A stretch of DNA of 64,000 nucleotides from Aricia agestis (GCF_905147365.1 NC_056408.1:16988001-17052000), one strand, 5' to 3'. Numbered from the stretch's first letter, positions 43,506-55,082 are shown. The notes: generated by a model from the letters alone, not told the origin. Program-made: numbers and translations.

Positions 43506-44560
43506 AGATTACAATAACCTTACTTTGATTCGTACCATGAACTTTTTAAAGTGTATGAAAACAATCTTGTTTTATTCCGGCTTAGGGATGGGAAAGAACG
43601 AACGATATCAAATTATTTGTTTACATTTTGCTATGGGTGGAAGCGAGATAAGCAGCTATGAAGCGCTTTGTTCCTCTCACACGATATCAAATTATTTGTT
43701 TACATTTTGCTATGGGTGGAAGCGAGATAAGCAGCTATGAAGCGCTTTGTTCCTCTCACACGATTGTGTAAACAAATGAATTGTCATGGGTGGAAGCGAG
43801 ATAGCAGCTATAAAGCTTTTTGTCACTCTCACACGACTGTGTAAACAAATGAAGGGTCTAATTAGTCTAAACAAATGTAGAAAAAACTTATTAGTGACTG
43901 TAGAGAATTTGAATGGTACTAAACCTAAATATTTCAATAAATTAAACCGATTCAGCGCTAAATTGTTAACAATAAGAATTAAATCAAATAGTGAAATTGT
44001 TGAAAAACTAATGCTGAAACCCAAATAAGACTTGAAGTGTTGTTGTGGTACGCTAAAACAAAAAAGTTTTAAATGGTGTGTGAGTTGCGCGACTTTGAAG
44101 ACTGTTTCGATATTTTCTATTATAAGATTTAAAATAGAAGGTACGTAAATATTTAATTCATTGGTTATCTCAAAACAAAAGCCGTTTTTTTATGTACATG
44201 GTTAACTTTAAATACAAATAAAGTTAAGACTTTTGTTGTTAATACATAATATGCGTAATTTAAAGTCGTACCGTACTCAATTTTCAAATATAATTTTACT
44301 AAAAACAGTAAAAAAAAAAAAAACAATCTGAAAAAAGTTGGTATTTCACAGCGGATTTAAGATCGCTAGTTTGACGTTAAAGTAATCTTGCTCATCTGTC
44401 AAACGGTGTCAAAATGGAGCTCATGGTACGCTGAGAGCGAATGAATCGGGACATGACGTCACAAAACGTCTTGACGGAACAATCATAAAGTAATCTTACT
44501 TTTAAGAGGTGATGGTACGAAATCATAAAGTAAGATTAATATAATACTGCTTTAAGAGGT
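43506..44560. mobile_element. 1055-bp insertion flanked by 8-bp repeat TTGTTGTA
   Basis: TTGTTGTA is at 43498-43505 and 44561-44568, and DIRS RT resumes right after it. Inside, a subterminal inverted repeat pairs ttactttgattcgtaccat (43519 on) with atggtacgaaatcataaagtaa (44512-44533). Three 79-bp tandem units lie at 43602-43838. No recognisable transposase. The 8-bp flank suggests a hAT-type non-autonomous element, but the termini do not fit well. Confidence 0.55.
43602..43838 (+). repeat. 79-bp tandem repeat, three units
   Basis: Units 43602-43680 and 43681-43759 are identical or nearly so; a third (43760-43838) is diverged. They share atgggtggaagcgagata. Confidence 0.85.
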
Positions 44561-44568
44561 TGTTGTAG

Positions 44569-44712
44569 GCCCCCAGATACTCAAGTCTCAACTAGAGTTC
44601 GCGGTACAGTTCCTCAAAGATCTAGGATGGTCGGTAAACCTACAGAAATCCGTGGTCCGACAAGACAGATCGAATTTCTAGGAATAGTTTGGGACACAGT
44701 CCTAGTTATTAT
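44569..44712 (+). pseudogene. DIRS RT, continuation after the insertion
   Basis: PQILKSQLEFAVQFLKDLGW and SVNLQKSVV, then one base shifts before RQIEFLGIVWDT: the post-YLDD part of DIRS RT (LGW.vN..KS ... FLG). RNase H, methylase and tyrosine recombinase are missing. Confidence 0.8.
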
Positions 44713-45302
44713 AGCGAGCACATACGCCAAACAGGCGCATTTATCATTCAACAATATAATAGAAATTTTAACGATTTGTCGAATTTTAATATGCCGTCTG
44801 AAAATGTTCACCTCTTCCGAGTTAACATAAAGAGCAGACATTTATCGTCAACAGTAAATCGCTGTTATATATTGATTAACTCGAACTCAGCTGGAGAAAG
44901 AGCCAGATGCAATCAGAAATTATTGTTCTTGTTTTACGGGTCCAAGGACAATTGGCTGTTATGCCCATATCATGTGTATAATTTGGTTAATAGGATAGGC
45001 TAGACATGAAGATGTGATTAGGTGTCCTGCCTTATTTCTCGACAGAATTATAATCGATGACGATGATTAGTATAATTAATTAATCATAAAAAATGTTAAT
45101 TTATTTCATTGAATGATCACGACATGATTTCTTAGCCCTGTTTGTGTTATTTTTTTTGTGTCACTGATTATGTCAATAACTATAACTATTGCTACATTAT
45201 TATATTATATTATTATAAATACATGTCTATCATTGTTTAATATTTTTTTTACAAAATAAAGAATTTCAAAAAAATATTTTTTTTTCATCCCAGAAACAGA
45301 TC
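44713..45302. other. 590 bp unassigned
   Basis: A 104-codon frame overlaps 44689-45003 (Asn/Ser-rich after the DIRS residue) without a domain I know. The rest is AT-rich. Confidence 0.3.
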
Positions 45303-45545
45303 TTGAAGCGCCTCAGATCACAGATAAGTATTGGCCTAAAGAACATAATGCGCTATAACTGCATTCTGGGCAGCACTTCGTCCAACTTCCATACAAAAAC
45401 TGGCAATGTCCTTTCAAAAATGCTAAGTCAGGACATAATTAGACCATCAGAATCTGCCTGGAGCTCTCCGATCTGGATAGTCCTTAAAGAAAAGGACGCT
45501 TCGGGGAAGCAGAAATGGAGATTTGTCGTTGACTTTCGCAAGGTC
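45303..45545 (+). pseudogene. Ty3/gypsy reverse transcriptase start
   Basis: [35 protein letters not shown] and FVVDFRK are the RT entry motifs of gypsy pol. The reading ends where a new element appears to begin (45546). Confidence 0.8.
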
Positions 45546-46080
45546 TGTATTTTATTTTCCCCGCGCACCTCCCACCTCAGTCAAATAGGGACCGATTCAG
45601 TCTCGCGTCGGCGGCGGTATGTGGTAGTAGTGTTGAACGTCGACCGATTTTGAAAGAAGTCGTTATTACATCAAAAATTAAGGTAAGTTTAGCGAATTTT
45701 GTTTTATGAAATAATGACCAATTTTATACTAGGTCTTTGTTTTAGTAAATACCTAAGAGTTCCGGTTGATTCTTTGGTATTGAGTCAGTATTTCACAAAA
45801 AAATTTAATAAGTTTATTGACCGTTTTTGAATCGAGTCTGTGTTGTTTTTATAATTTTAAAATGTATTTGTCCGTAATTAAATTCGGTCTCTTTTTTACA
45901 AAATCAATTCAGAATACTTGGACGCATTCGTTGTTAAGTCGTTTTATGATAAAAATTATGAGTTTATATGCGTTATAAGTAAAAATACGTCTTTGTGTCG
46001 CTTATTTTCATAACTTTTTTTAATAGATAAATCAAAATAATTTTACCACTGAAAATTATTTTGTTGTAGATTATACTATT
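45546..46080. other. Possible 5' region of an unidentified element
   Basis: A GC-rich start (cccgcgcacctcccacctca) followed by AT-rich DNA. It may be the left part of the element with the frame at 46084. No terminal repeat was confirmed. Confidence 0.3.
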
Positions 46081-46083
46081 CAT

Positions 46084-46450
46084 GATGGATAAACAGCGTA
46101 TGAAGCAAATTTTCAATAACCGGAATATTGATGTACGTGAACAGAGATACAACAAATAAATCAAGAGTATTTCTGAAAGAAAAGAAGCAAAAAATGTGTT
46201 TATTTTGGACCTAAAAGAAGAGTTTTTCGACACAGATTCATCTCATTCATCTGCATTTGAAAATTATGAAGAAAATTCTTTGATAACTACGTACGATGAC
46301 AAAGTGAAAGCAATAATCTACAACGTTTAACGCAAAAACTTACCACTGACATGACGACTCATACTGATATATCTGAAAAAGATCTTTAAGAAGGTTATTT
46401 GGGAACTGCACCTACAATCATAGCGAATACAATACTACCTCAGAATATGA
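46084..46450 (+). pseudogene. Unidentified element protein, N-terminal part
   Basis: MDKQRMKQIFNNRNIDVREQ begins at 46084, with stops (46157, 46328) in an otherwise charged reading (LDLKEEFFDTDSSHSSAFEN). At 46379-46450 the block EGYFGTAPTIIANTILPQNM recurs in the inverted copy (48722-48650). The solo LTR splits it at 46451; it resumes at 47897. The acidic Ser-rich style resembles piggyBac or THAP-element leaders, but I do not recognise it. Confidence 0.45.
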
Positions 46451-47896
46451 TGTCGCATAGCGACATCTATTAGGCGTCTTTGTAACCTTTACGCCTAATC
46501 GATTGCGTTCGTTCGATTGAAAAAATGAGGTTGGCAGCGCCATTTTTTGGCTAATGGTGCAACTAGTACAATTCTCCGTTGGGATATCTGTTATTTTTAT
46601 CAGATATTTTCCTTTTATAAAAACTATTTCTTAATTAAATAAAAAGTATTGTTTTTTTTAATATCTAAAGACATATTTTGTATAACATTAATAAAAAAAA
46701 TGTCCTTCCACCTTGTCTCTTTGACAGGTACACTGTCAACTTTAAAAAGTATACCGGCTCGAGGGTATAAAAACCCTCCAGCCCGGTACATAATCCTTTT
46801 TATTCCCTTTTAAAAGGTCCCCAGTTTAGGTGAGTGAGTGTTATGTGTGTTTGTGGAATTGTCCCAAGTCTTTTAATTTCTTTATTTTTGTAATCCTGCT
46901 TTTTCCTGTATTTCGATTTAATTGTGTGGCGAAAAAACATTATGTATTTGTCAAAATTGTAAAATCTCTTTTGGTGACAGACCACGTGTTCGTCAACTTT
47001 CTTTGTTTCAACTTTTTTTTGTAATCAGTTCAACTCTTAAACCTTGTAAAATTAGATTTTATTTGTAATATTAACAAATTAACCTCTTTACCGTGGTCAT
47101 AATATTTTTATCTTTTATTTGTCATAACAAAATTGGCCATGACCTAGTTATGGCTGTCATTGTCAAAAGTTCTTTAACCTTTTGTTGTCGTACGTATTTT
47201 AAAGTTTTTTTCTGTTATTTTTTAGTATTTTTGTGAAATTAATGTTTGTGATGGACTCCGCAACCACGTGCTCGAAGTCTTCGGGTGGAGAACACGTGCT
47301 TGCGGGGGTCATCAACAGCGTGAATGCTCCTCTAAGACTTTTGTTCGGAACATTCCAGGGGTGCTCTGTCCCGGACAACTCTGCTCAGCTCTATCCCGGC
47401 TGCTACTGCTGCTCCGTCTGGACCGCTGTGCTCCGTCCGGAGCACATTACTTTTCTGTGCTCCCTCTGGACTCACTACTTTGCCGCCCCGGTTGGACGAC
47501 TGCTCCGTTTGGAGAAACCACCTTGCTCCGCCTCGACCACGTGCTGCTCATGCCGTCTGATTGACGCACCTATCACACACTGAACTAGCTGCCACTGACG
47601 GGGTCCCGAACATCTGGCCATCGACACTGCGCCTGTCTCAAGGTCAACGGAGACCTGAGGAGCTGGAGTCCCGCAAGTCGCTGTCTGACCCAGATAAGTG
47701 TAGTGTCCCTACCCGTGACTTCCAAAGACTACGAAATAGACTGAGGCTAGGCTTCCTACCCGCGTACCCGCTCTCCGACTGTCTAGGTATCTCTTTTCTC
47801 TTCTCTTTGTTTAAATAAATTTGTTAAATTGTTAAATTCTCTTTTCTTTATCTCTTCTCTTTCCTTTTTATTGTCCCTGCTCCGGACCAGGTGACA
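46451..47896 (+). repeat. Solo LTR, 1446 bp
   Basis: It starts TGTCGCATAGCGACA and ends GGTGACA with the 4-bp duplication ATGA on both sides (46447-46450 and 47897-47900). The inverted copy of the same locus (48722-48600) lacks it and reads straight through, giving the empty site. A TATA box (tataaaaa, 46766-46773) and an AATAAA (47814-47819) are placed as in an LTR. No internal region remains. The 4-bp duplication suggests Ty3/gypsy. Open frames inside (47233-47583) are not called as genes. Confidence 0.8.
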
Positions 47897-48340
47897 ATGA
47901 GCCCTTCAACTCTGCAGTCATCTCCTGAAGATTCAGAAAAAAATACATTAACTGAACACGAAATAAATAATGCTCCGTGTATTCCAGCTGCAATAACCGT
48001 TCATAAGTCAACCTCTAAAAATCAAGCTACTGCTGAAACTAGAACTTCTATTAATATAACACCATCTAAGACCCACACATCATATTATGTCTGCAAAATT
48101 GAGTTATCAAAACTTAATACTTTAGTATCACCTCAAAAAGAACAAGATGTTGAAAGTGCAGGGGAGTGTCCTGGACCGTCTGTAAGACGTTATCAAAATG
48201 CTCTGGCTTCAACTAGCCCACAACAACTGCAACCAATGAAAAATCCTCAGGAAAATCTTTGAGAAAAAATAAAAAATCTTATCAAGTATCCTCCATTAAT
48301 TCTGGTGAGAGTGATCTAAGTGACTCAGATCCAACATAAT
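47897..48340 (+). pseudogene. Unidentified element protein, continuation
   Basis: After the solo LTR: MSPSTLQSSPEDSEKN, KTHTSYYVCKIELS and an acidic Ser-rich end (INSGESDLSDSDPT) after a frame change near 48260. It is low complexity and Ser/Thr/Glu-rich. No domain recognised. Confidence 0.4.
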
Positions 48341-48722
48341 ATGATACTGAGATGGAAAATAAACGTCCACCACCTTCGTTAAGATTTTAATTAATTAATT
48401 AACGATGGTGGTGGACGTTTATTTTCCATCTCAGTATCATATGCAGACATAATATGATGTTTGGGTCTTAGATGGTGTAATATTAATAGAAGTTCTAGTT
48501 TCAGTAGTAGCTTGATTTTTAGAGGTTGAGTTATGAACGGTTATTCCATCTGGGATACACGGAGCATTATTTATTTCGTGTTCATTTCATGTAATTTTCC
48601 CTCCTGTAAATTTCTGAATTTACAGGAGATGACTGCAGAGTTAAAGGGCTCATATTCTGAGGTAGTATTGTATTCGCTATGATTGTAGGTGCAGTTCCGA
48701 AATAACCTTCTTGAAGATCTTT
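48341..48722 (-). repeat. Inverted, internally deleted copy of 46379-48382
   Basis: The two arms meet at a palindrome (48341-48382 against 48399-48440, loop about 16 bp). From 48441 the minus copy corresponds to 48110 down to 47897 and then 46450 down to 46379. It lacks the solo LTR and the segment 48111-48340. Identity is about 90%. Confidence 0.8.
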
Positions 48723-48878
48723 TTTAACTGTGAACCAGCTATAGACTTTATTAAAAGATTTAATGCCTTGTTCGATATTGAATACGCGCAATTTAAATGC
48801 ATTTGGTTTCAAGAAGCCCTTGAATACCGGTAACGTTGAAAATATAAAGCTTTTTTTGGAAAATATGTTTCCATACAT
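48723..48878 (-). pseudogene. Minus-strand reading upstream of the inverted block
   Basis: MYGNIFSKKSFIFSTLPVFK leads in frame through FNIEQGIKSFNKVYSWF into the inverted block. This part is not present at the plus copy. Not identified. Confidence 0.3.
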
Positions 48879-48924
48879 GGATTAAAAAATGGATGAAACA
48901 AATATACTTCAAACCAATAGGAAA

Positions 48925-49780
48925 ACAGGATTTTTGGGTTTTCAGATTTGTATAAAAACGAAGAATACATAATTACCAAAAAATTGAACTTTTTGTCGAC
49001 TTACAAACTCAGCCAAGACCACCTGGAAATTTTCTTTGGGGCTATCCGGGCAAAGGGCGGTTTAACAATAAGCCCATCGCTAGTCAGTTCCAAGCTGCTT
49101 ATAAACGGTATGCTTGTTCATGGACAATTAAAACTTTTAACAACGGGTAATTGTATTCCTCTGATGGAATTAAATATATAAACTTGTACAAAACCCGAAA
49201 TCGCAACTAACAACACAACGGATCACAATAGATTGACAGAAGATCACGAGGATATTAAGCTATCTCTAACATCTGATCTTATTGTACCTAACGATCACGA
49301 CTATTTAGCTGATCCAACAAGACTGACGGAATTTTCTCAAAAAGTTATAATCTACATAGCAGGTTTTGTTATAAAAGCATTGCAGGGACAACTTAAATGC
49401 GAACAATGCATATCTTCACTGCACGCCAGCGAAAAAATGAAAGAGACCCTTCAATACATAAAAGATATGGGTGGTCTGCGGTATTCGTCAAAATCTGTAA
49501 TAAAAATTTGTGAAATAGCCGAAGGAGTTTTCAAAACAAATAAAAATACAAATAATAATAAAAAAACCAGTTGCATTACCTTAAACAAGAATGTTTAAAA
49601 AAAATGTATTGGTCTCAAATTATTTATTAACGAACATGATTATTCAAATCGACCTATTTTTGAGAACCATTACTCTCTTTTAATCAAATCAATAAGTAAA
49701 AAATATTTAAATGTACGTATTCATTATGCAACTAAATCTCTCACAAACAAAATTGACAATATAAGAAATTGTAGCTGCCT
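48925..49780 (+). pseudogene. P-element-like (THAP9-type) transposase C-terminus
   Basis: TYKLSQDHLEIFFGAIRAKG (about 49003-49060), then NGNCIPL-type residue, later FSQKVIIYIAGFVIKALQGQ (49330), CEQCISSLH and DMGGLRYSSKSVIKICEIAE. These blocks occur in the same order in the fuller P-like copy (59382-59900: YKCSQDQLEIFFSCIRSCGA, ILYYIAGHCAKKIFE). Frames change at about 49180 and the N-terminal two thirds are missing. Confidence 0.75.
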
Positions 49781-50420
49781 ATTGCTACACTACCGACTAC
49801 GATGTCCTCCTTATCTACAGACAGACAGAGACGCACTGATACCGTGACGTCCATCCCGCTCACACGCACTAACATCTTACGTCTTATAATCTAAATATAG
49901 CTCCGAAGTCCGATCTGTAAAGGTAAATAAATATACATACCTATTCCGACCATTGGCATTTTAATACGTCTCTACCTCCTAATATACACCACTATAATAC
50001 TCGTAAGTAGTAAACCACATCACTACAAATATGTAAACAAAATTAAAGGTCAATAAAAGCTTAAATTTAGAGTAATTTACAATCAATCAAGAAGCCTCGC
50101 CAAGAACCAGGTTATGCCGAACCTGGACCAAGCCAAGATTGTGGAAAGCTGCCAATTAAATTTTTTCCTGTCGTTCAAAAATAGTCACTGAACTAAGGGG
50201 GGGAGGTGTTATATACCACCAAAGCTATCATCCGAAGATACTCAGAAGATTCAAGATAGTAAAATCCACAAGTTAAAAACGCCTCTATACCATTACATAA
50301 TCTTTGGTATATTTTATGGTCGCCTCTGCGTATAACATACTCATCGATAACATTCAGGGAAACATTCTGCTGACATCGCGTTGACGTGAAATTGGATCGC
50401 CACCGTGGAATTCACCTCAC
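49781..50420. other. 640 bp with a polypurine tract and probable LTR start
   Basis: aagggggggagg (50194-50206) directly precedes tgttatatacc, the layout of PPT plus 3' LTR start. The LTR end and a partner LTR were not found. No gene. Confidence 0.4.
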
Positions 50421-50584
50421 TAACGGCCGTTCCCAATATTTGATCTATCTCTGGTTTTGCCCTACTAGAGATAGGAATAGCTCACATTAGACATTATAGA
50501 CATATATTTTATGTCAATTGTGAGGTATTCCTATCTCTAGTAGGGCAAAATCAGAGATAGATCAAATATTGGGAACGGCCGTTA
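50421..50584. mobile_element. 164-bp palindromic MITE
   Basis: Arms from taacggccgttcccaatatt (50421) and aatattgggaacggccgtta (ends 50584) are complementary for about 60 bp with one mismatch, and weakly to the centre. Confidence 0.8.
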
Positions 50585-50956
50585 GCCTCTAAGGCAAACA
50601 TTACACGGTAGGCTTTGCTGTACGTTTTACCACAGTCATGACAGTGACTGATGCGTAACCTGTCGTGTAATGCAGTGACTGATGGTTGCATGAAATTGAT
50701 TGACCGTTATCTGGATATTTTGGTTTTTGTCATGCAACCATCAATCATGACTTTTGAGTAAACGTTTAATGGCATTTCGTCAATCACGCGTCTGTCAGCG
50801 CACGGACAGCGATGGATTCGGACATGGAACACTCCGAAGAGGCAGCTGTGAGCTGCAACGCCAGCGCGCTGCAGCTCACAGCTGTTTTCATAATTGCTTC
50901 AGAACATAATAACCGAAAACTTCATGTATTCAATATTCCTACCAGTAGCACAGTAT
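50585..50956 (+). other. Possible Harbinger-like leader and short exon
   Basis: gcctctaaggcaaacattac... leads to an ATG at about 50813 (MDSDMEHSEEAAVS, 40-odd codons, stop near 50956). A perfect 15-bp inverted repeat (cagctgtgagctgca / tgcagctcacagctg) lies within the frame at about 50842-50885. It may be a transposase first exon, but nothing confirms this. Confidence 0.3.
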
Positions 50957-53580
50957 AGCAATATTCCTGAGCAGAATCGTTTTTTTTATATGTAACTTGT
51001 GGTTATCTATTGCGGCGTTGCGTAGATGAACACAAGTGTTTGTCCATGATGAACTACGCGTCAAGTTATTCTGACCAACCAACAACAAATAATTTATAAT
51101 TACGTGAACGTGCATATTATGATACCCGGCGTGATTATTTATCGGCGTGATTATTTATCGGCGCGATTACAGACCCACGATGACTTTGTTCAATATTGTA
51201 CTATTTCATGTTCTAAGTTCCATAGAATTTAAATCACGGCCATGCTCATATTTTTTAATAAGATTGTATATTCGAATGCGTCTTCATTACTTAATTAAAT
51301 TTTTAAATAGAGAACTAAAAACATAATTTTGCGTAAATATCTGGCAGTACGACATAATATGTAAAATAACATGCTGATTAGTTAGATAATAATTACAACC
51401 ACAATATTTTATTTTTATTTTATTTCCCGTTTCGTGGCAAGTTGATTCCCTGGCATATTTGCTTGGTAGTTGGTACCTACACCGGTGGCGGCATCGTGCG
51501 ACATCAAAGGTTCACTACTGTAGAGTGTAGGGTAAATATATTGCTATACTATGCCAGTAGCCAGATATCGCAAAGTTGCTCCTAGTTTTTCTTTTCGAGT
51601 TATAGCTTTTCGCATGCAGGTATCTTTTTTTGTAGGTATGGTGTTACCAGAATCAAAAGGTTGTCAAAACAGGCATCTTTCATTCAAAAAAATTATAGTC
51701 TGTCAAGAAAGTGAGGAAATTAAAAATTGGCAACATCGTTGTGTCATCCCTTTCAAATCAATCTAATAAAAAAGGGATGACACTACTTGTTCACGCCAAA
51801 CTTTAGCGCGACGAATGTGGCAGTTGGCAACACTGCGCGTGAGTCTGCGCTGTCATCTGTCATACTTTAGACATGCAAGTGACACCATAGATAAAATGAA
51901 TAGTATCTCAATGAGTGACACAGTCCGCTCTTGACATGCGACGCGATCGTTATACGAAATTTATCGGCTAGCCGCCTGTCGGTCCATAAAATCTCTGCCC
52001 GTGTATAATCCCAACTCAGTGAATCCAGTGAATATAGACTAAAGACAAAGGTGACAGTGTCGTGTGACCACATCAGCACTCTTCTCCGCAAATCTGCCCA
52101 GCTACATCACCACCAGGTAACTCCAGAGTTTCCTCTTCTCAATCCACTCCCACGTTGTAGGGGTCCTCGCCCCTACATTTTCTGGTTCTTTCGAGCCGTC
52201 CTGTGACCTTTCTGGTCACTTCGAGCTATTCAGCACACCCTGGTCCATAGCGAACCTGGGAATATTTTTTCACCCGGCCGCGCACGTGCACCGCCCGGCG
52301 ATAAATTCAAATAGGTACAGTCAGCTCATATTTCTGCCTTGTACTTAGAAGGTAATGCATTAGGTATACCTCTGATATGCCGGATCGTAGATCTACGCTC
52401 TTACGACGGCAATAAAAAAGTAACTTTTTGTTGCTGTAATAAAGTCTAAATCAGCTTAAAACGTGTTCAATGATTGAGCTAGTGAATGGATGAATGAAAA
52501 GAAGTCGTTCAATCAACGAATGGATGCAAAATAGTCATTCAAATTTACTTTTTCTCTGCGCCCAGTTTGCAGCGGTAAGAACCAACGACATCCGTGTTTT
52601 TCAAAGTGTTTTTGTGTTAAATACTGTGGTAAAAGTAGGTATTTGTTTGTTTTTTTATGTGTTATTACATATTTTCAATAGTAAAAGTCCAATTAACTAT
52701 ATGGCATAAGTGTTTTGCAAAAAAATCTAAGAAAAAAAATTCGTTACAATTTAATGCCAATTGAGTTGAGTTTAACCCTCAATTTATTGCGATTATCATG
52801 TAATTTATTATAAAACACAACTAGGGATAGACATACTGAAATAATAATAGTAAATACGTGTATAAACTTGTTTTTTGATTGATTTGAAATTCCCTTATAA
52901 AATAATCTCATATAGGAAGTTCAAATTTTTTTTTGCCGTGTGGAGTGCCGGAGCGTAGATCTACGTTTGAACAGATTTGTTCAAAAGTGAAGTGTTTGTG
53001 AAAAGTTATATAGCCAACAATGATTTATTGTTTTCATTATTTGAGAGCTTTTGTGCTATTGAAATGATACGTAGCTTATTATTTTGTTGTAGGATCATGG
53101 TCGTCATAATGGTCGTTGACAAATATTTACATTATAATGACTACAATTTATGTGCACACGAATGCAAATGGCCGTGGAACATAACTCATTTTATTAAGCG
53201 AAATAAATGTTTCATATGCAATATGCAGACAAGTTTAAGTGCACCACCACATTTTATTCTTCATACCGATACGAATCAATTTATACGAGAGTTGTTGCGA
53301 ACAAGTTATTTTTGGTTATATATTGCAATTTTGCAGTATATGAGCACTACATAAGTGATGAATGCAAATTTTGCCTATAATTTATGATTAAGTACCTAAT
53401 TAGAAAGGTTGATTGCAACAAATTTCTTAAATATTTTTTATTTCATTCGACATTTGGGTTTTTATAATGAATTATGGGGATGAGAAGTAACTACTTAATT
53501 TACATGGTAGGTATTATCTGAAATCTATAATAATGTAACTCACAGTTTCTAAAAAATATATTGCTGATTACATTGTTGCA
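50957..53580. other. 2.6 kb without a recognised gene
   Basis: Features seen: a hairpin gtgtcatcccttt / aaagggatgacac at 51731-51784; at 52150-52200 a cccctaca end followed by ttttctggttctttcgagccg, which looks like an LTR end plus BEL-type primer site; short frames such as 52977-53354 (125 codons, Cys/His scattered) without a domain. The last kb may be the 5' region of piggyBac 2. Confidence 0.35.
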
Positions 53581-54441
53581 GATGGAGCCAACAGAAGATA
53601 ATTTTGAAGATAATCCATCATGTTCACAAGGTCAGCCTTTGATTGCGGCACTGATGGAGGACAGATCGCCAAGTGGGAAAATAAAAATAATTTCGGATAA
53701 AAGAGTTATTTTAAAAAAGTCACACTCGCGTCATATATATATCCTGTTAAAGTAAGAGACTTAGAGGACATTTCAGAAGCTGAAATGATGAGAGATGAAA
53801 AGAAAAATGATGAACCTCCAAATAAGAAGCAAAAATTACAACATATTGATAACATTTGTCAACCTACTGGAGTACGTATTTGAATTCACTTTCAGGAATT
53901 GGTTTGAATACTGGTTAGCATTGGGCTCTATTAAAAAATGTATGTAAATGTGTTTTAGGCTGATTCCGTTTTCCCCTCTAATCTCGCCGAGGCGTTAGCA
54001 GTCGACTCTGGCAGCAAAGACAGTGACGATGAAGAAGCTGAAATGATGACAGATGAGAAGAAAAATGATGAACCTCCGAATAAGAAGCAAAAATCACAAC
54101 ATATTGATGACATTTGTCAACCTACTGTAGTACGTATTTGAATTCACTTTCAGGAATTGGTTTGAATACTGGTTAGCACTGGGCTGATTTGAGCTGTATT
54201 AAAACAGTATGTAAATGTGTTTTAGGCTGATCCCGTTTTCCCCCCTAATCTCGCCGAGGCGTTGGCAGTCGACTCAGGCAGCGAAGAAAGTGACGATGAA
54301 GATTATTCTAAGGATATTATAAGACAAATTTTGAAGTCTGAAGTAGAAGAAGAAGAAGAAGAAGAAACTTCACCACCTGTCGAATGGTCAGAGTTGTCAG
54401 CATCATGTAGTTGATCAGCGGATTTTGAAACTTTTACTGGT
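53581..54441 (+). pseudogene. piggyBac transposase 2, N-terminal exons
   Basis: ATG at 53581 (MEPTEDNFEDNPS). A shift in a TA run near 53737 is followed by KVRDLEDISEAEMMRDEKKN. Exons are separated by short introns: donor tact.tagtacgt / acceptor gtgttttag|gctgat. A block of 258-267 bp with exon, intron and exon start is duplicated (53776-54033 and 54034-54300). The acidic run EVEEEEEEE (54341-54370) and one stop (54412) precede the catalytic part. Confidence 0.65.
53776..54300 (+). repeat. ~260-bp tandem duplication spanning an exon-intron boundary
   Basis: Copy 1 at 53776-54033 and copy 2 at 54034-54300 are about 93% identical, including both splice sites. It doubles an internal piggyBac exon. 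Confidence 0.85.
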
Positions 54442-55082
54442 GTGCAAGAAACTTACAATGAGCAACCAGGACCTACAATATCTTCTACTGATCCTTTTGA
54501 ATTATTCTCTACTGTCTGGGATCGTAATATTATGGAATGTATTGTACGTGAGACTAAAGAATATGCCTGGCAGATTATTTCTCGTCTTGACGAAATTGAT
54601 GGGATAAAACCAGAATCTAGATTGAAGGACTGGGTAGAAATATCTGTTGAGGAACTTTATAAATTCTTTTCTATTATGATTTACATGGGTTTATGTTACA
54701 GAGGACGTATAGATGAATATTGGACGACTGGCGTACTAGAAATGCCTCAATTTCGTAAAATAATGTCCAAAAACCGCTTCATTTTAATATTACGATTTCT
54801 ACATTTTGTTAATAATGATGACTTAGATTTGAACCTACATGGTCAACAACGTAAAATTTATAAAATAGCACCTATTATTGATCACTGCAACAGTAAATTT
54901 CGGGAAATGTATATACCTCAACAGCATTTGAGCCTTGACGAATCGTTGCTGCTTTGGAAGGGAAAACTGAATTGGATTCAGTGTATCCGTTCCAAAGCAG
55001 CTCGATTTGGTATAAAAACGTACGAGCTGTGCGAGGCTGTGACAGGTTACTTGTTGAAAATGGTCATTTATTCGGGGAAAAA
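54442..55082 (+). CDS. piggyBac transposase 2, first part of the catalytic domain
   Basis: Open from 54442: FELFSTVWDRNIMECIVRET, ISVEELYKFFSIMIYMG, RFILILRFLHFVNNDDLDL, QQHLSLDESLLLWKGKLNWI (first catalytic Asp in L-D-E-S), GYLLKMVIYSGK at the P-element insertion. The second half starts at 60672, and removing the P-like element plus one 8-bp duplication joins them in frame. No lesion within this part. Confidence 0.9.

Noticed and set aside
43602..43838. Possible CRISPR or satellite array
   Set aside because: 79-bp head-to-tail units without spacers, only three copies, inside an insertion.
47233..47818. Genes inside the solo LTR (116, 98 and 85 codons)
   Set aside because: Overlapping frames in a GC-rich LTR region with no domains; LTR borders are proven by the empty site.
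49768..49956. A second LTR beginning tgtagctgcc and ending ccgacca
   Set aside because: No partner copy, no target duplication, and the following bases do not make a convincing primer site.
52977..53354. 125-codon frame with several Cys and His
   Set aside because: Cys/His spacing does not form a known zinc finger, and there is no homologous feature or splice signal to support it.
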